NCBI GenBank assembly: GCA_016285355.1
Contig: JAEEQP010000011.1
Span: 1-64,000 of the forward strand
DNA from: Bacteroidales bacterium
Lineage (GTDB): Bacteria; Bacteroidota; Bacteroidia; Bacteroidales; F082
DNA: 64,000 bases
Direction of reading: 5' to 3'
Shown here: one piece after another, positions 56,598 through 64,000 of the stretch
Numbering within the stretch: position 1 is the stretch's first letter
Layout of the letters: each line of letters starts with the position of its first letter
Program-made: the position numbers and the translations under genes
Notes under the pieces: model-generated
Databases searched by the model: none
Told to the model about the DNA's origin: nothing
What the model saw: only the letters and a program-made list of their open reading frames with translations

Positions 56598-57786
56598 GCG
56601 TCGTGGCGTAAGGCAAAGGAATGATGATGTCTGGAGCAATGCCCGGTGTGCCGGAAAAATCGTGGTCGTAGAAATAGGATTCTACCGTTGTGGGGTATTG
56701 AAATTCAATTTTGCTCTTTGGTAAAGACCCCAAATTGACATCGCCCGTTTGATTGGCGCCAGCGGTCTTCCCGACACCATATACTTTGGCGCGGTCGCTA
56801 TAATTTTTGACGAACTCTACAAGACTTTCTGCTGAACTGGCAGTCCACCCATCTATCAAAACCGCAGCCCGATGGATACGCATTGTTGGCTGAAAACCTA
56901 AATCACCCTCTTTCTCTGCTCTTTTTATGAATTCTTTTTCCAATTTTTTGAGCTCTTTTACATACATCCGAATCAAAAGCTTCTGAACAAATGCAGATTT
57001 TGGATACATTTCCAAAACATATTCATAAAATTGTATGTTCTCAGGCGTGTTACGAAACCAAATTCTACTGGGTTTGCCGGGATGGTCATATAGTGCAAGG
57101 TAATAATTCTTCCATACCCTATCATCGCCACCCTCATTACCACGAATATCAATAATCAGATTCTCGCAATCAGAATCCAAAAATTGCTGGAAAGCATCAT
57201 CTGTTTGTTTCTCAAAACTTTGAAGGCATGAAGGGACACGAATGAGCCATGTGCAGGAATCCACCTTGCAAGAAACAGCCTTGGGCGCATACTCGATGAT
57301 TTCAGTGTCTTGGGGAAAATCTGTCTTTATGGCTTCACGGAAAGTCTTCGTAGATACCCGGAAATGTGTGTCAAATTGGCTACAGAACCATAAAGCATAG
57401 TCACTGGCTGCTTTCTCTATGCCGACCTCTCCTTGGCTTATCTGTTGCCTAAGCTGTTTCCTCATGGCCCTGTATTCTTGCTCGTAACCTTTCTCCATGA
57501 TGGCACTGAAGGGAGCATAGTTCATTTCCACAAAGCTGACAAGATAATCGTAGTCCTCCAAGTTCCGCCTTATGCTGTCGGGCATTTCCATATTAGTAGT
57601 GAGGACTATGTTGTCAAGCTCATCCGCAGTTGTAGTAAGGGTAATGAAGTTAGGCTCATTCTCGGTGGCCATGTCATCCCTAATACTTTGGGTAACATAG
57701 GCGAACAGTCCAACGACAATGATAACGACAATGATAATGATGAGGACGAGTAGTGAGATGAAGATGATTTTGATTGCCTTTTTCAT
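56542..57786 (-). CDS. S41-family (C-terminal processing-like) peptidase, membrane-anchored, copy A
   Basis: 414 residues from MKKAIKIIFISLLVL. One N-terminal membrane anchor of ~28 residues precedes a ~70-residue linker. The S41 core follows, with the conserved NLIIDIRGNEGG strand near 235 and the catalytic Ser in DGWTASSAESLVEFVKNY near 328. Periplasmic, substrate unknown. It is a paralogue of the next gene and shares 106 nearly identical bp at the 3' end. It is downstream in the same operon (43-bp gap). Confidence 0.82.
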   Translation of the reverse strand: MKKAIKIIFISLLVLIIIIVVIIVVGLFAYVTQSIRDDMATENEPNFITLTTTADELDNIVLTTNMEMPDSIRRNLEDYDYLVSFVEMNYAPFSAIMEKGYEQEYRAMRKQLRQQISQGEVGIEKAASDYALWFCSQFDTHFRVSTKTFREAIKTDFPQDTEIIEYAPKAVSCKVDSCTWLIRVPSCLQSFEKQTDDAFQQFLDSDCENLIIDIRGNEGGDDRVWKNYYLALYDHPGKPSRIWFRNTPENIQFYEYVLEMYPKSAFVQKLLIRMYVKELKKLEKEFIKRAEKEGDLGFQPTMRIHRAAVLIDGWTASSAESLVEFVKNYSDRAKVYGVGKTAGANQTGDVNLGSLPKSKIEFQYPTTVESYFYDHDFSGTPGIAPDIIIPLPYATTLTDNIDEWVLWVAEDLKR

Positions 57787-57828
57787 AGTTGATTCTATTT
57801 GTTTGTGTTTTGTACTTATGTCTTCCAC

Positions 57829-57934
57829 ATCACCGCTTCAAGTCCTCAGCCACCCACAGCACCCATTCGTCTATGTTGTCGGTGAGCGTCGTGGCGTATG
57901 GCAAAGGAATGATGATGTCTGGAGCGATGCCCAA
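57829..57934. repeat. Nearly identical 3' end shared with 56541-56646
   Basis: The 106 bp differ at only about three positions, much less than the rest of the two genes. This suggests recent gene conversion or a recent duplication at the ends. Confidence 0.7.
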
Positions 57935-58909
57935 TGCACTGGAAAAATCGTTATCATAGAAATCGGTGGTTACAGTTGTGGCATATTGAAATCCAATTTT
58001 GCTATTGGGTAAGACCACATAATGGCAATTGCCCGATTGATTGGCACCAAAAGTGTTCCCTATGCCATATACCTTAGCGCGGTCGCTATATTCCTTAACA
58101 AATGTTACAAGACTTTCCGCTGCACTGGCAGTATTCCAATCTATCAAGACTGCAGCTCGATGGATAAGCGTCGATGGCTGAAGCCCCAGATCTCCCTCTC
58201 TTTCATGCCATTTTTCGAATTCCTTTTTTGATGTCTGGCATCTTTCTACAAACTCCCGAACGTTTTTAGATTCCAACATGTAGTCCCAATGGTGCAGGTT
58301 CTCAGGCGTGTTGCGAAACCAATGAATACAAGGTTTGCTTGGATGGTCGTATAATGCAAGGTAATAACTATTCCATACGCCATCTGAACCTCCTATATTA
58401 CCACGAAGATCAATAATCAGATTCTCGCAATCAGACTTCAAGAATTGCCAAAAAGCATCGCTTGTCCATTTTTCGAGACTTGGATCACATGAAGGGACAC
58501 GGATAAGCCATGTGCAGGAATCCACTTGGCAAGAAACAGCCTTGGGCGCATACTCGGCGATTTCGATGTCTTTGGGAGAAAGCAATGTATTAGATGCCTC
58601 ATGGAAAGCCATTGTATTAATCATGATATGTCTGTCAAATCGGCTATAGAACCAGAGGACATAGTCGATGGCTGCTTTCTCTATGTCGGCCTCTCCTTGT
58701 TTTACTTGTTGTCTAAGTTGTTTCTTCATGGATTTGTATTCTCGCTCGTAGCCTTTCTCCATGATGGCTGTAAAGGGAGCATAGTTTTGTTCCGTGAAAC
58801 TGACAAGATAATCGTAGTCCTCCAAGTTTTGCCTTATACTGTCGGGCACAGCCACAATAGTGGTGAGGGTAAAGAGGACGAGCAGTGTAGTGATGATGGT
58901 CTTTTTCAT
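57830..58909 (-). CDS. S41-family peptidase, secreted, copy B
   Basis: 359 residues from MKKTIITTLLVLFTL, a signal peptide rather than a long anchor; the upstream open frame is excluded by a promoter box. It has NLIIDLRGNIGG and the catalytic Ser in DWNTASAAESLVTFVKEY. It lacks the ~50-residue N-terminal linker of copy A. The two proteins are alike along their whole length (for example NLEDYDYLVSF and APKAVSC), so they arose by tandem duplication. Confidence 0.82.
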   Translation of the reverse strand: MKKTIITTLLVLFTLTTIVAVPDSIRQNLEDYDYLVSFTEQNYAPFTAIMEKGYEREYKSMKKQLRQQVKQGEADIEKAAIDYVLWFYSRFDRHIMINTMAFHEASNTLLSPKDIEIAEYAPKAVSCQVDSCTWLIRVPSCDPSLEKWTSDAFWQFLKSDCENLIIDLRGNIGGSDGVWNSYYLALYDHPSKPCIHWFRNTPENLHHWDYMLESKNVREFVERCQTSKKEFEKWHEREGDLGLQPSTLIHRAAVLIDWNTASAAESLVTFVKEYSDRAKVYGIGNTFGANQSGNCHYVVLPNSKIGFQYATTVTTDFYDNDFSSALGIAPDIIIPLPYATTLTDNIDEWVLWVAEDLKR

Positions 58910-58948
58910 TGTTAATTCAATTTGTTTGTCTGTTCTGTGAATTGTCGG

Positions 58949-58956
58949 CAAAGTTA
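58949..58956 (-). promoter_or_regulatory. Promoter -7 box of the S41 pair
   Basis: The minus strand reads TAACTTTG, 39 nt before the ATG at 58909. Confidence 0.4.
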
Positions 58957-59081
58957 TAAAGTATTTTTCGAAAATACAAAAAACGCCTATTATGGAGCAA
59001 ACGTTCCGTTTCGGATTATTTGCTGTATTGAACAAATTATAGCCTATTGTGAGATTCTTGAAGCAGGAGTACATGCCACAA

Positions 59082-59140
59082 TGTCCATCTTTTTGTCCAT
59101 CTCTCTTTTTCATTTCGGAACAGATATTACACTAATTTTG
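59082..59140 (+). promoter_or_regulatory. Control region of the outer-membrane gene, matching 55847-55905
   Basis: TGTCCA at 59082 and 59094 (12-nt period), CATTTCGGAAC at 59111, and the -7 box TAATTTTG at 59133-59140. The spacing from each TGTCCA to the -7 box equals that in front of the CAT-like gene. Sequence beyond it (CATCCGAATTAATATG against CAGCCGATTTAATATG) also matches. Confidence 0.65.
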
Positions 59141-59164
59141 CATCCGAATTAATATGATATTTTT

Positions 59165-61510
59165 ATGAAAAAATTGAGATTTCCTTTTCTTATCGCCGGA
59201 CTGCTGATGACGGTTTCGGCACTTGCACAAAACCAAAACTTGGTCGGGCGCGTCACCGACGAAAATGACGAGGCGATGCCTTTCGTGAATGTGATGCTGC
59301 TCTCACTGCCTGATTCAACTTTCGTACAGGGAACGGTGACCGACGAACAAGGCACATTTAACTTACCGACTGACAAAAGAGAAGGACTGCTGAAAGTGTC
59401 ATTTGTGGGCTATCAAACCCAATACGCAAAAGCAACGAATGGCTTGACCATTCAAATGACAATGGATTCACAAATGCTGGGCGAGGTGGTCGTAAAAAGC
59501 CAGTTGCCCCAGACGAGGCTGACGGGTAACTCCATGATTACCACCATACAAGGCTCAGTGCTTGAAGATTCAGGGACGGCGCAGGAGATGCTGACCAAAG
59601 TGCCCGGAATGACAGGCAGCGAGGACGGCCTTGAGGTGTTGGGCAAAGGCTCACCCATCGTCTATATCAACGGACGACTGATGCGCGACGACACCGAGTT
59701 GCGTCGCCTGCGCAGCGAGGACATCCGCGATGTGGAGGTCATCAACAACCCGGGGGCGCAATATGATGCCACGGTAAGGGCGGTGGTCCGCATCCGCACA
59801 AAGAAGCAACAAGGTGATGGCCTCAGCCTTGATTTGAACCTTATCGATGACCAAGACTTGCGCTACGGCTTCAATACGCCACGCGGAAAGCTCGGCATGA
59901 ACTACCGAAAAAATGGCGTCGATGTGTTTGGCTCGGTGTATTACAGCCGATTGAACTATCATCAATACAGCACCTTGGAGGAAATCGCCAACACCACCAA
60001 AGTGTTCCGCCAAACCGGTCCCTACACCATGACTTGGAAGAACAACCAATTGGTCTATACCGCTGGTGCCAATTGGCAAATCTCCGACAACCATTCCGTG
60101 GGTGTCCGCGCCGACCTGACCCATTTTCTCGGCGGCGAGAATAAGGTCATTTACGATGAGGATGTCTATGAAAACGGCGTGTTCCTCGACCATCTCTACA
60201 GCGAGCAGACCAGCAAGGAGACCAAGCCCCTCGGTCTCCTCACCAACGCCTATTACAACGGAACCGTCGGCAAATTCGGCATCGATTTCAACTTCGATTA
60301 CCTCAATACCGCGACCAACACCGACCGCGAGAATGTGGAGCAGAGCTTGATTCAGGACGACTTTGTCAGGAGCAAGTCGGGGGCGGAGAGCCAACTTTAT
60401 GCCTCCAAGTTGGTGCTTTCCTATCCCCTTTGGAAAGGAACCATTGAGGCGGGCACGGAGATGACTTTTGCCAAACGTCACAATACCTATTGGATTGACA
60501 AACAAACCATTGCCAATACCGATGCCGACATTAGAGAAGACAACATCGCGGCTTTCGCGGAATACGCTTGCGACTTCGGGAAATGGGGACAGGCCAGTGT
60601 GGGATTGCGTTACGAGCACACGCTCTTGGACTATAGAGATGTGACCAACGATGACTTCCTGTATCGCCCGCAGGACGAGTTCTTCCCGACAGCCTCTTAT
60701 TCCGTCGCCTTGGGTAAGGTAGAGATGGGCCTCTCGTATGGTATCAAGACCAACCGCCCAAGTTTCTTCGCGATGAACGATGCCGTCACTTACATTAGCC
60801 GTTATTCCATGCAGGCGGGCAACTCGCAGCTGCTCAACGAACGCCTCCACGACCTCACGCTGAATGTTGCCTACAAATGGCTTTCGTTTTCAGCTTCTTA
60901 TGGCAAGTGCAAGCACCCCATCACGCAGTGGGCCTACCTCACTGATGGCGATGCCGCGCTCATCAAGCATATCAACCTTGACAAGCCCATCAACACCATC
61001 GGTGCCTACATTTCAGCGACACCAAGGGCAGGCATCTGGTCGCTCAACGCCACCGCAGGTGTAGAAAAACAAGACCTCTGGCTCGACCTCGAAGACATTC
61101 ACGCTCCCGAAGGCATTCGCAGGGTTTATTTCGACAAGCCTGTCTTTACCTTCAACGCCTTCAACACTTTCAGTTTCAAGCACGACTGGAAGGTTGACAT
61201 CAACTTCATGTTCCGCTCGCACGGCCATCAGTTGAATTTCTACAATGATTACTTCTATACCAACCTTGGCGTTGTCGTGCAGAAGAGTTTCCTGAACAAG
61301 TCGCTGACCGTCCGTGCAGCGGTTTTAGACATCTTGCAGCGCAGCTGTGTGAACGAGTACAGCGACATGGGCTACTACCAAATCCAGCAGAACAACCGCT
61401 TCTCGACGCACAAGTTTCAAGTCTCGGTGTATTATCGCCTGAACTCGACGCGCAGCAAATACAAAGGCACGGGCGCTGGCAAGGATGCCCAGGAAAGAAT
61501 GAAGTCGTAA
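59165..61510 (+). CDS. Outer-membrane beta-barrel protein with CarboxypepD-like domain (OMP_b-brl_3 type)
   Basis: 781 residues. The signal peptide ends ALAQ. A carboxypeptidase-regulatory-like domain (LVGRVTDENDEAMPFVNVML) covers ~24-105. A plug-like region follows (EMLTKVPGMTGSEDGLEVLG, YINGRLMRDDTELRRLRSED), then a long beta-barrel rich in aromatic strands. This matches TonB-dependent-like PF14905 proteins. The plug and barrel would sit in the outer membrane; the ligand is unknown. Its promoter is nearly the same as that of the CAT-like gene, so both probably answer to the same regulator. Confidence 0.85.
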   Translation: MKKLRFPFLIAGLLMTVSALAQNQNLVGRVTDENDEAMPFVNVMLLSLPDSTFVQGTVTDEQGTFNLPTDKREGLLKVSFVGYQTQYAKATNGLTIQMTMDSQMLGEVVVKSQLPQTRLTGNSMITTIQGSVLEDSGTAQEMLTKVPGMTGSEDGLEVLGKGSPIVYINGRLMRDDTELRRLRSEDIRDVEVINNPGAQYDATVRAVVRIRTKKQQGDGLSLDLNLIDDQDLRYGFNTPRGKLGMNYRKNGVDVFGSVYYSRLNYHQYSTLEEIANTTKVFRQTGPYTMTWKNNQLVYTAGANWQISDNHSVGVRADLTHFLGGENKVIYDEDVYENGVFLDHLYSEQTSKETKPLGLLTNAYYNGTVGKFGIDFNFDYLNTATNTDRENVEQSLIQDDFVRSKSGAESQLYASKLVLSYPLWKGTIEAGTEMTFAKRHNTYWIDKQTIANTDADIREDNIAAFAEYACDFGKWGQASVGLRYEHTLLDYRDVTNDDFLYRPQDEFFPTASYSVALGKVEMGLSYGIKTNRPSFFAMNDAVTYISRYSMQAGNSQLLNERLHDLTLNVAYKWLSFSASYGKCKHPITQWAYLTDGDAALIKHINLDKPINTIGAYISATPRAGIWSLNATAGVEKQDLWLDLEDIHAPEGIRRVYFDKPVFTFNAFNTFSFKHDWKVDINFMFRSHGHQLNFYNDYFYTNLGVVVQKSFLNKSLTVRAAVLDILQRSCVNEYSDMGYYQIQQNNRFSTHKFQVSVYYRLNSTRSKYKGTGAGKDAQERMKS

Positions 61511-61540
61511 GTGGATGAGCAAGTTTAGTTTACATAAAAG

Positions 61541-61612
61541 ACTTGAGACTTCGAGACGCGGGACGCGAGACATAAACTTCGTCCCGTGTCCCGTAGTCCC
61601 ATGTCTCGTGTC
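61541..61612. repeat. Intergenic cluster of GAGAC / GGGAC inverted motifs
   Basis: In the 150-bp gap after the barrel gene, GAGACGCGGGACGCGAGACA faces GTCCCGTGTCCCGTAGTCCC and TGTCTCGTGTC. Several alternative hairpins are possible. It resembles the palindrome before aroE (GAGACGCG core) and may be one repeat family. Confidence 0.5.
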
Positions 61613-61660
61613 AATTCAATATGCAGTTTAAATGTGAATAGTTATTTAACAGATAAAACA

Positions 61661-62839
61661 ATGAATTTAGTTTTGAACACAATAGGGGCAAGCGTCGATA
61701 ACGACATAATCCGCGCCCTGATTCCAAATCAAGAGGTGGAAATCATCGACACTTTCGACATGAAGATTGCGCATTGCATGGGCTGCAACCAGTGCTGGCT
61801 CAAGACACCGGGCATTTGCGCCATCAAAGACGATTACGAGAGCATCCTCAAGAAACTGGTACAAGCCGATAACCTATGGCTTGTCTCCGACACTCGTTTT
61901 GGCTTTTTGGACCACAATGGCAAACGAATGATGGACCGCATCATGCCCATGCTGAACATGTATATCGGCTTCCGCGACGGCTGGATGCGGCATGAATTGC
62001 GTTACCATGCACTGAACATCGGCCTCCTGTATAAAGGCAACGCGGAACAGACGATGATGGAGGATTGGTGCAAGCGTACCGCTGCAAACATAGGTGGGCA
62101 TTCGTTAGGGGCTATCGCTCTGGAAAAGAATCCTGAAAGAATTCAACATCCTCAACTCTCAACATTAAACTCTCAACTCTCCCATCTGGTCATCATCAAC
62201 GGCAGCCCACGTGTGGCGAAATTCAGCAACACGGACAAGATTATCCATTCGTTCGCCAAGGGACTGGAAGAGACTGGCATTACATGGGAACTCCACAACC
62301 TCTCCAGCCGCAAAGAATGGGATGCGGCACGTGAGGCTTACCTATCTCGCGAACGCACCCTCATCGCATTCCCGCTCTATGTGGAGTGCGTGCCCGGCCT
62401 GATGCTGGAGTTTTTAGAGACACTGCCCACTGAGCGCAAGCATCCTGGTGAACTTTCTTTCCTCCTTCACGGGGGCATGGACGAAGGCAACGAATTCCGC
62501 CTTTGCGAGCATTTTTTAGAAGGATTGCCTGAACAGCTTGGTTGCAGCTATGGCGGCACGCTGATTCATGGCGGCAGTTTCCGCATCCGTACCGCTAAAG
62601 CTGATATTGCTGAAAAGATGGTTGCACCCTATGTAAACATGGGCCGCCTGTTTGCCCAGAAAGGCAATTTCCTCACCCCTGAAGCGGCAAAGTTCACGGG
62701 CCCGGAACAGTATCCCTGGTTGTTGCGCAAAATGGTGAGCCTGCTGTTTTTAAAGAAAGTCAACGAAGAATTCAATCATTTCGCCAAGGATTGGGGCTGC
62801 ACCCGTCCTTTGGATGACAAACCGTATAGGTTACACTAA
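61661..62839 (+). CDS. Two-domain flavodoxin-fold / NADPH-dependent FMN reductase-like protein
   Basis: 392 residues from MNLVLNTIGASVDND. Domain one (~1-150) has a CMGCNQCW cysteine motif and LVQADNLWLVSD. Domain two (~165-390) restarts with a flavodoxin-like strand (HLVIINGSPRVAKFSNT) and AFPLYVECVPGLMLEFLE. Both look like the FMN-binding fold of iron-sulfur-flavoprotein-type reductases. The linker (QHPQLSTLNSQLSHL) comes from a simple DNA repeat of CAACTCTCAACATTAAACTC type. The reaction is unknown, likely a quinone or nitro-type reduction. Confidence 0.75.
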   Translation: MNLVLNTIGASVDNDIIRALIPNQEVEIIDTFDMKIAHCMGCNQCWLKTPGICAIKDDYESILKKLVQADNLWLVSDTRFGFLDHNGKRMMDRIMPMLNMYIGFRDGWMRHELRYHALNIGLLYKGNAEQTMMEDWCKRTAANIGGHSLGAIALEKNPERIQHPQLSTLNSQLSHLVIINGSPRVAKFSNTDKIIHSFAKGLEETGITWELHNLSSRKEWDAAREAYLSRERTLIAFPLYVECVPGLMLEFLETLPTERKHPGELSFLLHGGMDEGNEFRLCEHFLEGLPEQLGCSYGGTLIHGGSFRIRTAKADIAEKMVAPYVNMGRLFAQKGNFLTPEAAKFTGPEQYPWLLRKMVSLLFLKKVNEEFNHFAKDWGCTRPLDDKPYRLH

Positions 62840-62849
62840 AACATCATAA

Positions 62850-63263
62850 ATGACCACAAGTTCGTTGACGATTATGTTTGAGAATCCTTTTTGGATTGGC
62901 CTGTTCGAGAGGATTGACCAACAGGGATTAAGCGTCTGTAAGGTTACCTTCGGGGCAGAGCCAACGGACAAGGAGGTACTGGAGTTTGTCGACAAAAACT
63001 GGCATCGGTTACAATTCAGCCAGTCTGTAGAGACACCGTCCATTTTGGAGACCAAGAGGAGCCCGAAAAGGCAATTTCGCGAGGCCAAAAAGCAGATGCA
63101 GTCTCAAGGCATTGGTACCAAGTCGCAACAGGCCTTGAAGTTGCAGCAGGAGCAGAACAAAATGGAACGGAAACAACGCACGAAAGCGGAACGAGAGGCA
63201 GAAAAACAACGACGTTTCGACCTTCGGCAAGCCAAGAAGAAAGAGAAACATAAAGGTCATTAA
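62850..63263 (+). CDS. YjdF family protein (DUF2992)
   Basis: 137 residues. The N-terminus LTIMFENPFWIGLFERID and the very basic, coiled C-terminal half (RQFREAKKQMQSQGIGTKSQ onwards, Lys/Arg/Gln-rich) match YjdF of Bacillus. The function is unknown; in Firmicutes the gene is controlled by an azaaromatic-sensing riboswitch, which I do not see in the 10-bp gap here. The gene follows the flavoprotein closely, so they may be co-transcribed. Confidence 0.8.
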   Translation: MTTSSLTIMFENPFWIGLFERIDQQGLSVCKVTFGAEPTDKEVLEFVDKNWHRLQFSQSVETPSILETKRSPKRQFREAKKQMQSQGIGTKSQQALKLQQEQNKMERKQRTKAEREAEKQRRFDLRQAKKKEKHKGH

Positions 63264-63285
63264 ATAATAAATAAAACAATAAACA

Positions 63286-63549
63286 ATGAAAAGATTTCTC
63301 ACATTAAGAGACAAACCTGAACTGAAAGAGGAAGCAGCTGAATGGTTTAGTAGCAAATGGAGCGTTCCTAAGGAAGCCTATTTGGAGTGTATGGACGCCT
63401 ATCTTAATCATCAAACAGAGTTAGGATGGTATCCTGTTTATCTCGTCGCGAATCATGTAAGCTTCTATGAACGCTATGGATGGGAGTTCTTTTGCATGGT
63501 TCAAGGTGATGGTGAACCTTATTTGTCGAGAATATATATATCAAAATAG
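63286..63549 (+). CDS. GNAT-type acetyltransferase lacking its central part (probable pseudogene)
   Basis: 87 residues. The first ~48 (LTLRDKPELKEEAAEWFSSK, WSVPKEAYLECMDAYLNHQT) and the last ~38 (VYLVANHVSFYERYGWEFFC, MVQGDGEPYLSR) match the two ends of a ~160-residue GNAT family known in gut bacteria. The middle, with the acetyl-CoA-binding R/Q-x-x-G-x-G/A loop, is missing between TELGWY and PVYLV, yet the frame is intact. An in-frame deletion of roughly 75 codons fits. It cannot bind acetyl-CoA in the usual way. Confidence 0.7.
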   Translation: MKRFLTLRDKPELKEEAAEWFSSKWSVPKEAYLECMDAYLNHQTELGWYPVYLVANHVSFYERYGWEFFCMVQGDGEPYLSRIYISK

Positions 63550-63597
63550 AATCATTCGTCACATAATTGTGCAGAAAACAGGTAACAAGTAAAATAT

Positions 63598-64000
63598 ATG
63601 GAAAAAATGAAATTCTGTCAGAGTTGTGGAATGCCACTAACTGACGAGGTTCTCGGCACAAACGCCGACGGTAGTAAGAACGAAGATTATTGCATGTATT
63701 GCTATAGGGACGGAAAATTCCTACAGGAGTGCACGATGGAAGAAATGATTGAGCATTGCGCTCAGTTTGTCAACGAGGTAAACAAAGGTCTACCTCAGCC
63801 TATCACCAAAGAAGAATACATCGGACAGATGAAGATGTACTTCCCTCAACTGAAACGTTGGCGTAAGACACTTACTGTCAACGATGATGAGGCTATGAAG
63901 GTCAATCCTGCTTTGGCTGGGGTTAAAGAGCTTATCACCCAGATGGCCGACTCGCTGCCCATAGCCTACATCTCATCAGTAGATAACGAGGGCTATCCCT
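63598..64000 (+). CDS. Zinc-ribbon protein with flavin-binding-like C-terminal part (cut by window edge)
   Basis: 134 residues seen; the frame is open at the right edge. The N-terminus has MKFCQSCGMPLTDEVLG and YCMYCYRDGKF, the CxxC...CxxC putative zinc-ribbon domain (PF12674). After a helical segment, SLPIAYISSVDNEGYP looks like the first strands of a pyridoxamine 5'-phosphate-oxidase-like FMN domain. The start is ATG 63598 (MEKMKFC), with ATG 63607 as an alternative. Confidence 0.75.
   Translation, partial: MEKMKFCQSCGMPLTDEVLGTNADGSKNEDYCMYCYRDGKFLQECTMEEMIEHCAQFVNEVNKGLPQPITKEEYIGQMKMYFPQLKRWRKTLTVNDDEAMKVNPALAGVKELITQMADSLPIAYISSVDNEGYP

Noticed and set aside
59651..60850. 399-codon frame on the minus strand
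   Set aside because: Shadow of the outer-membrane barrel gene, a common result of codon bias in these genes.
62840..62849. A yjdF-type riboswitch before the YjdF gene
   Set aside because: The gap to the upstream gene is only 10 bp, too short for the structure.

Overview
The window reads as chromosomal DNA of a member of the Bacteroidota, most likely an uncultured Bacteroidales. Many genes are preceded by the phylum's promoter -7 box (TAnnTTTG), Shine-Dalgarno sites are mostly weak, and three proteins end in a type IX secretion (Por) sorting domain. A lipid-anchored TPR/HTH regulator, S41 and C10 peptidases and an OMP_b-brl_3 outer-membrane barrel fit the same phylum. I saw no rRNA, tRNA or transposase gene.

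Layout. 1-10.4 kb: a truncated FG-GAP protein, a lipid-anchored TPR/coiled-coil/HTH regulator, an AbiEi/AbiEii toxin-antitoxin pair, two T9SS cargo proteins (a seven-repeat adhesin-like protein and a subtilisin), then trmD and rplS. 10.4-25.3 kb: mostly housekeeping. It holds a MurL-MurD2 fusion for peptidoglycan D-glutamate, YqgE, a thioesterase, an M16 protease lipoprotein, an AAA+ remnant, a TPM-domain protein, a TPR protein, a small membrane exporter, aroE, an RlmD-type methyltransferase and PreA. 25.3-52.2 kb: a defence island. It has a RelE-like toxin-antitoxin pair with a palindromic operator, a DUF4248 gene broken by one TGA, and relics of a second CRISPR family with 48-bp II-C-like repeats. 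It also has a frameshifted WYL regulator, a complete type I operon (cas6, cas5, cas8, cas7, cas3, cas4, cas1, cas2), an array of about 206 repeats over 13.3 kb, and a secreted WG-repeat caspase. Two 114-bp direct repeats, 26,738 bp apart, bracket this island. 52.3-64 kb: a cytochrome c assembly protein, a C10 protease, a TetR regulator with a second HTH, a CAT-like acetyltransferase, two tandem S41 proteases, an outer-membrane barrel, a double flavodoxin-fold protein, YjdF, a GNAT with an internal gap, and a truncated zinc-ribbon protein.

How it works together. The cas genes and array are co-oriented. Repeats end in ATTGAAAT and the only degenerate repeats lie at the far right, so the leader is between cas2 and the first repeat and crRNA is read rightward. 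The effector block (cas5-cas8-cas7-cas3) is visibly more AT-rich than cas6 and cas4-cas1 and has its own promoter, so the locus looks modular. The gene set and order resemble the I-B-related variant known from Porphyromonas gingivalis (PGING). Several spacers are repeat samplings of one target: exact copies, copies shifted or trimmed by 1-2 nt, and pairs that differ only at one codon position. This points to long warfare with related phage lineages.

At 54.8-61.5 kb, the acetyltransferase and the outer-membrane barrel share an upstream control region with identical internal spacing. The TetR-type gene beside the first copy is the natural candidate regulator.
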